A stretch of DNA of 64,000 nt from Callipepla californica brunnescens (Eukaryota; Chordata; Aves; Galliformes; Odontophoridae): the NCBI GenBank assembly GCA_023055505.1, contig JALIRH010000001.1, forward strand, positions 98,301,034 through 98,365,033. Reading direction: 5' to 3'. A program made the position numbers and the translations under genes. The notes under the pieces were generated by a model. The model was not told the origin of the DNA. It did not search any database and worked only from the letters and a program-made list of their open reading frames with translations. Shown here piece by piece: positions 13,007 to 24,916 of the stretch (position 1 is its first letter; each line of letters opens with the position of its first letter).

Positions 13007-13742
13007 CTGACAATGAAATTGTTCAGGTAAGAAGTGGGAAAAAAAATGTACAGGAGAACTTCTGTGGCACCCTAGCATAGACAGGATAGCTAAAACTAAA
13101 GCATTAGCTCCAACTCTTCAAACAGCTTGAAAGCAAGACTCTGATATGTAGATAGTATCAACCCAAGAGAAGGAATGTTTTGATATTGTGTGGCCTTAAG
13201 ACAGGTTTAAGCCAGACTTAAATAAAATGCAAATACAAGCCTGTATTTTCAGCACTCATTTTACTGCATCAAACTTTATAATCATTATTCATTCAAAATA
13301 GCAAAAATTAAAATATTTATAAAAGAAGTAGGTAAATGAATGAAATTAAAACTATATTTTACCCACAGTTGTGCTAGGTTTATATCTAAAAAATCTCTTC
13401 TGCTTTTCCTTTTTCAGCTGACTTGCTCACTCATCTCTGAAATGCTAATAGCCTGAGTTTCAAGCTTTGCCTATGCCTTTTGCCTTTGTTGAGTCTGTTC
13501 AGAAGACTGCACCAAGAGAACTTGCTGCTAGGAAACAGCACTTCCAAAAAAGCATTCTCAGATAGATTTAGATAACTCCTCTCTCTTGATTCTCCCTGGG
13601 TGGACGATGTACAATAGCCTACATACAAATGTTCTGCTTTAGAAGAACAGGTTTAATCTCTTCTCTTGAAACTCCAGTTTCCTCCGTAACTGGCCACTTT
13701 CTCCATTCAAAAACACTTCCCCTTCTTCTAGCACACAAATGT

Positions 13743-13792
13743 CTCTTTGTTAGATTAAATACCCTATCTTTGTTAGATTAAATACCCTATCT
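13743..13792. repeat. Tandem duplication, 23-bp unit
   Basis: Two back-to-back copies of a 23-base unit containing TTGTTAGATTAAATACCCTA, without visible differences. This suggests a recent local duplication. Confidence 0.9.
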
Positions 13793-14112
13793 TGCACTTA
13801 ATAATAATAAACCTCTTCTTCTACCTCACCCTTTCTTCATATCTACTCGGCACTTTTCAGAGAGGAATCTGCCTTTCATTATACACACAATCAATATCAA
13901 TCCATATATGACAAATATACATGAAATGAACAGGCAAAGTGGAGATACAGAAATTTTGGGGGAAAAGGATCCCTGGAGGTCTGTTCCAATAGTGTGCTAC
14001 ATCAGGACAGCCATAGATAACTGCTTTGCACTCTGGGGTTTCATGACTTCTGTCAGACACAACTTTGAGTAAATACTTGAAAGCAGCAAGAATTTGGAGG
14101 AAAATGACTCAC

Positions 14113-14260
14113 AATCCTTTCTTCTTAGGCTTAACACAGTTTGATGATTTGGACCTACTATCCTCTACTGCTGGATAGGCATAAATAAAAAAGAGATTAA
14201 GAAGACCTCCATATCTCCTATTGTCTGACTTCCAACAGCTAAAGGACACATTATGTTCAC
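14113..14260 (-). CDS. Candidate coding exon, unknown protein
   Basis: A strong minus-strand acceptor (ctggacttttttcccatag) and a strong donor (GGATT|gtgagt) bound 148 bp of open frame, entering with two bases and leaving with two. Near its start the product reads EHNVSFSCWKSDNRRYGG and it ends in a Lys-rich stretch (VKPKKKG). The entry phase fits the exit phase of the candidate exon at 14617-14769, giving a Gly codon across the junction and an intron of about 356 bp. A possible next exon begins at 14049 (reading SHETPECKAVIYGCP), but it would need a 63-bp intron and has no good donor, so it is not listed. Function unknown. Confidence 0.27.
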
Positions 14261-14616
14261 CTATGGGAAAAAAGTCCAGAAAATCAAGCGACCACATTAT
14301 TATTCTTTGAAACAGACATAGGTAAAAGGATATTCTTTGGAAGTGTTTATTGCTCAGCAGAAGCAGATAAGGATCTAGATGCCTGAAATTCAGTAATTTA
14401 TTTTATTTAGTTTTAATCTGGAAAGATTGTTAGTTTTAAGGGTATTACCAAAATTACAGTAAATTCCTGACCTGGATATGAATCACAGGAAGACTTCAGG
14501 TATATCATGACTTACAGTCATTGAATTTAGAGCCATTGGTTCCATTAGGAATAATCCTCAGTTTGTGTTTACATCTCTTTTGGAGGCTGACAAATGTTAG
14601 AAAAAGCAACACATAC

Positions 14617-14769
14617 CAAAAATTTCCTGAATATTGTAAGGATGTGGAGAAGATGCTGTACCTACTGGATAATTCAGGACAGTTGCTAACTGCTTGCAAC
14701 TGCTGTTTGGTGCTATCCTCACAGCAGAAACCAAAGTTGGCATCTCCAACAAGATCTTGGTCTCCATCC
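14617..14769 (-). CDS. Candidate coding exon, 153 bp, unknown protein
   Basis: On the minus strand an acceptor (agctcagttctttag) and a consensus donor (TTTTTG|gtatgt) bound 153 bp. Two frames are open throughout. One contains SAVRIAPNSSCKQLATVLNY and exits in phase 1, fitting the candidate exon at 14113-14260. The other contains EDSTKQQLQAVSNCPELSS and exits in phase 2. I prefer the first because of the phase match, but the choice is weak. No family recognised. Confidence 0.3.
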
Positions 14770-17700
14770 CTAAAGAACTGAGCTGCTGCATTCTTCAAGG
14801 ATTGCTTAGATGCATTATGATGAAGACACAAAAGAGGTCGGGGAAAAAGTCTATAGCCTTACAAAACATTGGCAGGACACAGTGACCTCTGTATTTAGCC
14901 TACACTTTTATTTACATTTCCCTTGTCTTTGAAAATCCGCTTCTATTAAAACTGTGAAGTGATGAAAAAGTCTTCTTTTTCAAATCTGAAAGCTCCTACA
15001 TTAATCAATGAATTTTCGTAGGGCTGTCATTGGCACATAAGATATAGTGGATAAGATAAGCTTTCTGAATGCATCTTCAGTGCAAATGCCACTTAATGTG
15101 CTCTGTAACAAATTGCTCATACATAGTGATGGAAATGGTATTCTTTTGTATCTCATTGCCAGTATACTTCTTAAGCTACATCGATGCTTTATATTTTCCA
15201 TGAATAAGCTTATAAATTCATGGCAAAAGAAAGTGAAGCCTTTATATTACTATTATTTATTCATTAGTCTTCTGTGGATTTAATACTCAGAGACAGTAGA
15301 TACTTTACCAACACAGTAAGATAAATGCCTGTCAGAAGACCTTAGCATCTCAATAAGTAGCAAACAGAAAAAGGTGGTAATGTTATGTTCCTGGTTTCTG
15401 CTTCACATTATGCATAATAGGTTTGCATACTTTATTGCAAACTTAGAGGATAATAGGTTGGTACATGACACCAGGGTTTTAAAAAGGAAATACAACTTAA
15501 TTATGTAGGTTTCAAACAATTTGTTGAAACAGACTGACACTGCAGCTGTAGTAGCTCTTTCAGTAGCGTTATGCTGTCAACAAGGGCCAACAATTTATTC
15601 CAGCACCTCAGCTGGTTTGTGTATTTCTGAAAGTTTCCCTCTTAGTCTCTTAATATTCCTACAGTGTTCCTATCATAAACAGTCTATATTTAAACATGTG
15701 GGATCTTGCAGTCCCTTGTGAAACTTTAAATCCAGGTATCCTTTTTCTCTCATTATAATTCAGTCTTTTAAAATAAAGGCTTTAAAGTATAATATAATGT
15801 ATAAAGCGTGCAAAAAAGGGGTTTCTTTGTTTTGTCTTCTTTCGTAGTTTGGTTGTTTTTCCTGCTAAGGACAGAGACTCAGCTTAGTTTTAAAATGTTG
15901 GTTTTGCTTTGTTCCAAGTGCTGCTTTCTTCCTGCAGTGTGAGGTTACAATGACAGGGGTACCAACTTCAAAGTGCTGGTATGCACACAAGGAATGAGTT
16001 AGTATTGCCATAGGATGAAGGAGCCATTCATTGTGGTGGATGACTTCTGTGGTCTGTTTTATAATTGTTGCTGATGACAGTTTTGTGGTTTGTTCTGTGC
16101 AGCTTCATAACAGATTTCACCTCATTTGCTGTTTGCAGGAGTCAGATGTCTGGCTGTGAAATCTGCCTATATGTCCAGCATTTATAGGTGCATAGCAAAA
16201 TTACACTTTTAAACTCAAGCCTGACAAATGTATGTACTTTAAAAAGAACTGTTGAGCAGAAAAATGTGAAAGTCCTTAGTTTAATTATCTGAAGAAGGAT
16301 AATTTTTCTCTGTTTCAAGTTAATCCTCCTTTGAGAAGACTAGCAAATAAACTATTTTCTGCATAGAAAAGATTTCTAAAGTAAATATTTAGCACTTAAT
16401 TCAGGAATATTTCCAGTTCTTCAAGTGCTCCATTAAAAGGTCTTTAGATAAACTTCCTGAAGATTTTTAGACAGAGTTCAACAGTTCACTTCCATAACAA
16501 CGATTCTAAAAAAACTGCAGAGTATAAAATGGGATTTCCTTTCTGTGAGAAAAAAGTTCAAAGATATAGAATACATTACAGAGGATGCGCCAATGTAATG
16601 TTACAAAATGGTATGCAAAAAATATATCAAACTAATAAATCCAACCTTATTTTGTAGTGTTAATTTCAAACATGGTGGAAAGCCCACAGAACAGGAAAGT
16701 GATTTGCTTAGGTAGAAGAAAACATTTCTAGATCAGTTGGTAGCATCTGCCACTAATAGAGAATTAGGAAGCAAATTTCCTCAAGGACAGATTATTTCCT
16801 AATTGTCTATTTTAAAGGCTCTTCTTCTTTATGGTTGGCATTTATGTTGTGGTAGTGCCTACAGATTGAACTAATACTGCATGCTGAGCAGGCACACAGG
16901 AAATAACTACTAGCAAAAATAACAAGTAATTAAAATAACAGGTTATCCTGAATGACAAGAAAAAAAATTCAAATCTATAGTCTAATTTCCATGACAATTA
17001 TTTTTGTTGTAAAATATGAATGGAGTCAGTTAAGTGACTGTTAGTAAACACTAGAATTCTCTGTAGCTTTTCATTAGCTGGTGTAATAGAGCCTTCATCA
17101 CATCAACTCTTAAAAGCTACCAGATTATCTCAGTGCCTCAAATAATGTTTGAACTATTTTTGAATAAAACATCACTTCCTCCTTTTTAAGTCACAGTCAC
17201 CAGGATAGATGGGAAATATCCACTCTCATTCAATTAAAGGATGTTTTGTGCTTAAATATCCTCTCAGAATTTATTTTTTCATACTATACCTTCACAGAAA
17301 TCTGTCAAAGGTAAAATTCTGAGTCACTCTATGTGGAAAAAAAATGCTTCTTTTCTTTCGATGCTGTTATCATCTTGCTTTGATCCAGAAACAAATGATG
17401 AAGCAACCACAATAAACTAGGTCAGCTAATTATATAATCATGTGAGTGCCTATAAAAAGTAACAAACAAGAAGCAGAAGAATAAAGGGTTATGTACACAT
17501 AGGTACATTAGGCCGCAGGAAGTGTTTCCCACTTTGCCATTCAGCAATACTTCAAATGTCTCTTCAAATGGATCACAGTAATCTCCAGATCTGAATATTA
17601 GTATGATGATAGAGTGTGTAAGAACTACAGACAGAAAGCTTAACCCTCCACATGTTCAGAAAATGTCTTACGAATGGACAGTCTATGTATAAAGGAATGA

Positions 17701-17785
17701 TCACGTGAGAGTGTATTGTTTATACTTCTGCAGAAATAAGTAAAATTCCCTCACATCCTTCAAAGTCTACATAAAGGCACAGAAA
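14770..17785. other. AT-rich stretch without supported features
   Basis: A minus-strand frame at 15001-15201 includes a stretch after an acceptor-like site (STLSGICTEDAFRKLILSTI) and runs to a stop, but there is no further support. The rest shows no repeat family or RNA gene. Confidence 0.35.
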
Positions 17786-18662
17786 TCAAAGAATCATAGG
17801 GGCTGGAAGAGAACTCTGAAGACCATCTAATTCAACCCCAAAGCAGGTTCCTTACAGTAGATTACACAGCAAAGAGTCCAGGTGGGTTTTGAGTACCTCC
17901 TGAGTAAGAGACTCCACAATCTTTCTGGACAGCCTGTTCCAATGCACTGTAGCCCTCACAGTAAAGAATTTCTTTCTCATATCCAGGTGGAACTTCCTGT
18001 GTTTCAGTTCGGGCCCACTGCCTCTTGTTCCTTTGCCAGGCACCATGAAAGCAGCCTGGCCCCATCCTGCTGATACTCTCTCTTAACATTACATATTAAT
18101 ATAAGATTCATACTGAGTCTTCTTTTATCCAGGCTGAACAGCCCCAGGTCTCTCAGCCTTTCCTCGTACAGTAGATGCTCTAGGCCCTTAATCACCTCTG
18201 TGGCCATCCGCTGGACTCCCTCTAGAAGTTCCCTGTCTTTCTTGAACCCGGGAGCCTGGAACTGGGCACAGTATTCAAGATACGGCCTCACCAGAGAAAA
18301 GCAGAGAGGAAAGAACAATCCCCTCAACCTGCTGATCATAAACTTTTAGTTCACCCTTGGATAGCATTGGTCCTGGCCACAAGGGCACACTGCTGGCTCA
18401 CCAGGACACCCAGGTCCTTCTCTACAGAGCTCCTTTCCAGCAGGTCAGCTCCTAACCTGTACTGATGTATGCAGTTACTCCCCTGCAGGTGTAGGACTCT
18501 AAAATTGCCCTTGTTGAACCTCATCAGGCTCCTCTTCGCTTAACTCTGCAGTCTGTTCAGGTCTCACTGAATGGCAGCACAGCCTTGTATTATCACCAAA
18601 CTTGCTGAGGGTGGACTCTATTCCTCCATGCAGGGTATTGATGAAGATGTTAAACAAGAATG
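17786..18662 (-). mobile_element. CR1 non-LTR retrotransposon, 5'-truncated
   Basis: The minus-strand 3' tip starts at about 17789 (rearranged AATCATAGGGGCTGGAAGAG form). Upstream on the minus strand come the C-terminal CR1 frames (LVRPYLEYCAQFQAPGFKKD, then KGLEHLLYEERLRDLGLFSL) and, near 18500-18660, the region just after the reverse transcriptase core. Stops and frameshifts make it inactive. The tip differs from the 8.8-kb copy, so it belongs to another CR1 subfamily. Confidence 0.92.
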
Positions 18663-20389
18663 TCTCTCACATCAATACTATAGTAAATGTTGCAGTGACA
18701 ATATTTAATAACAGTTCTTGGAATTGTGTTTACTACTGGGCATCAAACGCCATAAAAGTAATTTCTTAAGAATTAAAGTTTCTTTGTGTCTCCTCTAATG
18801 CCAACAATTACCTTTTGATTCTCTCCTTCATTAGATCCATACAGATTTTCAGTCTTCAGCAATGATAGGCAATGGATATGATCCAAAATATTAGCTAAGC
18901 TGGAAATCAACATCAGCAGATTGGTTCCCTCACAGCTTCTGTACATCACGGCAATTGATGTATAGGCTTAGGTTGTTTTTTATTTTTTTCTTTCTAGTCT
19001 TCTGACTGAATTGCTCATAATGCAGCATTCAGAGATCTTCACAGAGTTCCTGAACAGCTTACCTTATCAGGCATTCTTCAAGATCACTGTTTTGTTGCTG
19101 TTGTTTATTTGTCTCATTTTATTTTGCGTTGCTTTAAAAAGGCATTAACTCCTCTTGAGAATCTGCTTTCTGATAGTAAGTTTTTATTGTCCAAGTTCAG
19201 CTGTCAGGCTGATATATAAGAGCTTTCCAACAGTTCTTTTATTCTTTTCTTCAGATCACTTAATTTCAGTTATATAATTCTCCCAAATTATAGATAAGTG
19301 TAGTGTATAAGAATAGAATCTGACTTCATTTCACTTTGCTTGCTGCTTACAGCCAAAACACTCAAAATTCTTTTAAGGTACTTATTATGCACGCAAAACA
19401 GCAAGCGTGAGCAAATTGCACTTGTTGTGTCGCAAGTTTCAGGAAAGACTATGTAAAATTGCTTTTTTCCCCCCTGTTATCTCAAAAGGATTTGATTTCT
19501 ATTCTGAATGTTTAACCTTCGGGAGACACATCTGCATGTTTTATGTAACAATCATAATTCTGAAATGCTATTTTTTATGTAGAAATTACATACACCACTC
19601 ATTCTAAGAAAAAAAGACTGATTGTAGACACATACCTGCATCACTTTGTTTTTCTGCTTTTGTGGGAACAATGCACGTATTGTTTTATTACATTTTTTTG
19701 TATGTTATGGCTTAATGTTTTTGACATGAAGCATGTTTTGCTGTTTTACATTAGAAGCTTTATTCCTCCCAATATTTGTTTCAGTTTACTATTTCTTCAT
19801 TCCTCTTACCCTTTACTATTTATATATACTTAATGCACAGAGAAAGAAAATACAAATTCAGTAAGTTGAAATTACGGGAGTGTAGGCTAATCTTTTTTGA
19901 GAGCATTTTTCTTTCATTCCTATGGAGAAAAAATAACCAACCAACCAAACAAACACAAAATAAAATGGGTGGTTGCAAAACCTTTTTACGCCAGATTAGA
20001 AGTTTCCTCCTTGCCGGAGTTAAAATGTCCTTTCATGGCTTGGGACAACCTTCAGACATATTGTTTTTCCTGGTCCAGGTCAGTCAGCCTAGTGAATTGG
20101 AGGAGTGTAAATCAATGGCCAACATCTCTTCCATTCTGAGTTGGTTTCTCACTACCACCAAGTCCCTTCCCACAGCAGCCTTCTTCTACTGTGGTCGTGT
20201 TGAGGTACTAATAATTCAGGCTCCACACACTTTCAGTAGGCCAACACCATGAAATAAGAGGGTGATAGGAGCAGATTCCATCTCTTAGGAGAAGTGACAC
20301 AACCAATTCCCTACAAAGATACATTTCAAAGATTTGCTTTGAGGTGAGCCAGTCTGCAGCACTACCTGGCAATGGCCTCCTAGCTAGGA

Positions 20390-20688
20390 TCAGAGCTGAG
20401 TGCTCGAGTTCCCTCTGTTCTGTTCAGCAGTGCAAATACTTTCATTTGAAATGGAGCCAAATGGAGCCATGGAGAATGCATTATACATCTTGGAGGCACA
20501 GAGACTGGGTGGTATTGTCTCCTTTTTATGGTATGTCATGTTATTTTTCAAATTCATTGGGAGATGACAGTGAGATTCTAGAGACAATTTTTTATTATTC
20601 ATTTGAGGTTCAGTGTTTTCAATCACATCCCCAAAACGTACAGATTTGTGAAGATTTGATGGAATGATAAGATTTCCTGGCAATAGCT
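20390..20688 (-). CDS. Candidate terminal coding exon, unknown protein
   Basis: After a minus-strand acceptor (aaatttcttatcaagcag) the frame stays open for 98 codons to a TGA at 20390-20392. It enters with two bases. The product includes IPSNLHKSVRFGDVIENTEP and later SMAPFGSISNESICTAEQN. I find no good donor before the stop and no clear poly(A) signal close behind it. The SVRFGDV motif recalls, only loosely, the start of Ig-like domains in ciliary proteins. Chance remains likely. Confidence 0.2.
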
Positions 20689-21201
20689 CTGCTTGATAAG
20701 AAATTTAATTATCAACATTTGCAAGTAGATTTCAATGAAATTTATCAGCTAGTGTTTGTGTTTAGATCTATAGCTCTATTTGAGGTGGATTAAGAAGACC
20801 TAAAGAAAACTACTGCTGAGGCATTTTAAAAACACTACCCCAGTTTATCTAAAAAGAGATAACATCTTTATAAAGTAATTCTGTGGGACATGATGTTATT
20901 GAAACATTCGAAATTGAACTTGGGAGCTTACAGCAGCTCAGTTGTTTGAGCCCTTGGCAGGTCAGTGAGAGAAAACTCTGTTTCATCCTGCTTAATTCTG
21001 ATTAATTTCTTATTAATTTGAAGGCAAGAAGAGACTGCATTCTCCCAGAATGACATTTGTGACATTGGTCAAAAGGGGGCTGGGGCTGGGAAACAGAATT
21101 CTTTGCAACATTAAAAAAAAAAAACTAGCCTGAAATAAATGAAAACCTAGTGGTTTTAATTTAACCTAGTGGCCTTTATCTGCTGGGTAGAGTCCAGTAT
21201 C

Positions 21202-21242
21202 AAAAAAAAAAAAAAAAAAAAAAAAAAAAGAAAGAAAGAAAA
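21202..21242. repeat. A28 run followed by (GAAA)n
   Basis: An uninterrupted run of 28 A residues grades into a few GAAA units. No retrocopy was recognised upstream of it. Confidence 0.95.
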
Positions 21243-24034
21243 GCACCTTTGACCTTTGGAACTATAGAAACAAAAGACAACTTACCTATGCAGTTGTTCA
21301 TTTTTAATCAGAAAAAGATTTGGTCGGGGGTTGTAGGGTTTGGGGATTTTATATATACATATATGTATTATTTTTATTTTTTTTGCTTTAGGCCTTTCTT
21401 CTTCATTTGACTCATATAAATCATATTTCATTCTCTCATATCTCAAGCCTCATTTCACATCTTTATGCACAAGGTCAGAGAGTATAAGTCTAATAAGTAC
21501 AGTGGTGGTTTGCCCTGTGGATATGCGATGTGTGCACTTGTGTTCTTGTCTTCCACCCCTGAGTTTTCTAAACGGTACCCAAGAGATTAATATCCATTAA
21601 AGCCAATGCTTAACTTAGAACTCTAGTTTTGGATACTGCACAATAGGATTGTTTATGATGCCATGTAAGCTGAAAGTCCAAGCATTAAAGCTTTTTATTA
21701 AGTTTCACACATGGACTGTTCGCTATGTGGGGTGCTTTAAAGGCAGGTTTTATTTTCTTACTTGATTTTGATAAAATAGAGCAACTTATTTCATAGTTCA
21801 GACCAATTCAGCAAGTATCTCACAGTGATTATATTCTGTAATTATTTGCAAAGGACTGCAATAAAATGAAAAATTCTATTATTACCAAAAAAATGCCACA
21901 TTTCCAGTTGGATCGACAAATTCCAATATCGAATTTCCCATTTCAAAATGCTGATTTCCCAAAACTCCTTCCTTTGCTCATGTAAAGTATTACCCAATTA
22001 TATTACACAAAGCTGATTATCTATCCAGCACTCCATGCATGTGCTTTGCAGGACTCTGGGCAATGAGTTCAGCGTTTGTAGTGACACTGACTTTGCTTCA
22101 TGTCAAGCGGGAGATAAGTCAAGAAGAGGAAAGAGTGTAGTGATATTACACTACCTCATCACTCTGTGAACCCAGACTACTCCTGGAACTGAAAATACTT
22201 TTTGCAGCCCTCAGATGGAGTTTATATTACTGGGGTATCTTTGAGAAGCCTTAAGGCTACAGAGAATTTCACCTGTGGTATATACCCCTAATATATACAT
22301 ATGAGAAAAATCTCTGTTAAGAATTGGCCAGTAAACCCAGTTTGTGGGCTAGTACTGTACAGTGGGCCAGGTATTAGTTTAAGGCAAGAGAAGAACTTGG
22401 TCCATTCCCCTCATGAGGATTATTCTGAGACCATTCGGTGTGTTCCAGTGTACAGTTAGTGAGACAGTCTTCAAATAAATATCTTTTTACACGCAGATAC
22501 TGATTCATGGAAACCTCAGTCTTCACAGTAAAAAACTGGTTTCAAACTTCCCACTTTATAAAAATCTGGAAGAAGATTCTCAGAGTGCTATGAATAAACA
22601 ATGACAAAACAAAAGGTTCTTTTTTAAGTCTATTTTTTGCTACCAAATTTTAAATTAACTCAGAGGAATAAAGACATTAAAGTTCAGACTGGAACAACAA
22701 TGTAAAATCACTGAACCAAATAAATAAGCTTCTTATTCGAAAACTGAAATTTTCATGACTTGGTCTGCTTCTCTACCTAAGAGAAGAAGGGAAAAAAACA
22801 GCTTGTTTGCTTGATTTTTCTCTAGCTGTGCTGTCCAAATCTCTTTTATTTAATGGCTCTTTGTAATTAGGTATCAAAGAAATACTGCAGGGTTTTTTTT
22901 GGCAGTACTTATTTTCTCGAAGTAACTTCTAGTTCTGATATTCAGCATGAGCTCTGTTTCACTGAATCAGGGGATATTCCAGCTTTTACCTGAAGGCACA
23001 TACTTTATCTCCTTGCTATTATTAATAAAGTATCCCTGTACTTTATAAGTGAAAATTATAAAAACTGAAAACACCACAATCCAACAAACCACAACTAAAT
23101 AACACATTAAAAACAATATACAAGCCATGCTGCATACAATGTGTATTTATTTGTGTGGCAACATTCACATGAATATCCCTACCTTTTGCTCACATGAATA
23201 ATATTATACTGTGAAACAAATCCATGACTCCTCAACTATTGTAAGAGAAAACCATGTTTAGAAAAAAAAAATTCTTAATAACTTTTATTGGTTTACTTCA
23301 TTTTATTTCACTTTTAAAGAGCCAGATATACGCACCAAAATGCTTCTAAACTTTACAGCTCCCTGCTTTGCTTAATGCCCTGCAACGAATCCCAATCCCC
23401 TTCATGCCTTTATCAATTTACTGCACATTGTAAAATCCTTCTCTTTTCTCAAATAATTAAGAAAAAAAAAAGGAAAAAGAGAATGGAAAAATGCCCCCAA
23501 CATGTTAAGACACCTCCTATTGAGTTTATCTTCAAGCAGCTTGCATAATTTGTTTCATTCAAGTTCTTTGAGTATTTTAGAACAGAATGGCTCAGTTGAA
23601 ATATGTATCTTTTGATAAGTCTTGAGGCTGCAAGACAGGTCAGGTGAGAAAAGAGAGTGCCTAGCACTTTGCTGAATAAGAACTGTGATAATGAAATTGA
23701 ACTACCCAAACTGATCATATGCAAACTGCTTATTTTCACTCAGCCATGTTTTCTTCATGTTATTAATACTGTTGTATACCTGTTATTGCATTGTCAGTTA
23801 TAAAGTTATAAGTCATTAAGAGGAGAAATGAATGGACTGCATTTCTATCTCCCCTGCCAATAGCATAAGCTAACACCACGGCTACCTGAAGCAGCTGACA
23901 TTTTCTTTGTATAGAACCCCTTGCACATTTTTGTGGGTGGAAGTTTTGGATGTCTTCTCTCCTCAGTGAGCTATTTTAGTTTACAGCCAGTGTATGGGGA
24001 GCATGTGGCATTTATATGACACAAGATGTGAAGA

Positions 24035-24486
24035 AAGTGGTGCTGTACCCCATGTCAAAGATGATTAAGGGGCTGGAACATCTCTCCTATGAGGAAACGC
24101 TGAGAGCTTTTAGCCTGGAGAAGAGAAAGCTACAAGGGGATCTCATTAAAGTGCACAAATATCTTAAGAGACAGTATCAAAAGGATGGGGCCAGGCTGCT
24201 TTCAGAGGTGCCTGGCAACAGGACAAGAGGCAATGGGCCCAAACTGAAACACAGAAAGTTCCATCTGCAGATGAGAAAAAACTTCTTTACTGTGAGGGTG
24301 ACAGAGCACTGGAACAGGCTGACTGGAGAGAGACGTTGTAGAGTCTCCTTCTATGGAGACACTCAAATGCAACTAGATAAGATCCTGGGGAAAGTGTTCT
24401 AGGTGACCCTGCTTGAAGCAGGAGTATCAGACTAGATGACCCCAAGTGGTCCCTTTCAACCTCAAGCATTCTGTGATTTTGTGATC
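24035..24486 (+). mobile_element. CR1 3' fragment
   Basis: The plus strand encodes the CR1 C-terminus (IKGLEHLSYEETLRAFSLEK, QYQKDGARLLSEVPGNRTRG, RKFHLQMRKNFFTVRVTEHW), then the 3' untranslated part and the tip ending near 24484 (GATTTTGTGATC). It is truncated at its 5' end and has at least one frame break. The tip matches the subfamily at 17.8 kb better than the one at 40 kb. Confidence 0.93.
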
Positions 24487-24872
24487 AATGTGTAATAAAT
24501 ATTTCATTTTCTTCATCTACTGTTAAAACTCTGAGTCTAAAGTAAATGAAAGCATATGTCAGGAATCTGCTAACTTATAATTAGCTGTGTTTTGTTTATT
24601 TTCATTGCAACTGTTGTTGGAGGCCCCCTCACTCGAAGTCCAGCTGCTCTAAAAAATTAGAGCGTGAGGCAGCAGTGCTAAGCATACAGTAATCTCCAAG
24701 GATAAGACAAATGAATGTGTTTTTGGTTTCTATAGGTTAGTGATTTGAGCATCCTGTTGAGAAATCCCATTATCCACACTTGTACTCTCCATGCAACAAT
24801 TTCTTTCTTTAGGAAAGCATCTTGATGGCAAAACATCACACTAGACATACAGATAATGTACCATTCCCTCTT

Positions 24873-24916
24873 CTGTGTGTGTGTGTGTGTGTGTGTGTGC
24901 GCGTGTGTGTGTGTGC
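24873..24916. repeat. (TG)n microsatellite
   Basis: About 22 TG dinucleotides, interrupted by a GCGC step near 24900. Confidence 0.97.

Larger units (their letters stand above)
18663..24034. other. AT-rich stretch with one weak exon candidate
   Basis: Apart from the candidate at 20390-20688 and the A-rich tract near 21202, I see no supported feature. At 23449-23739 (minus) a very strong acceptor (acctgacctgtcttgcag) precedes open sequence, but two of the three frames stop within the exon and the donor is weak (GGAG|gtgtct), so it is not called. Confidence 0.35.

Noticed and set aside
21202..21242. Poly(A) run as the tail of a processed pseudogene
   Set aside because: No recognisable coding sequence lies upstream in either direction, and the run grades into a GAAA microsatellite.
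23449..23739. Minus-strand exon behind a very strong acceptor (ctgacctgtcttgcag)
   Set aside because: Two of three frames stop inside and the donor is weak. It could still be a terminal exon.
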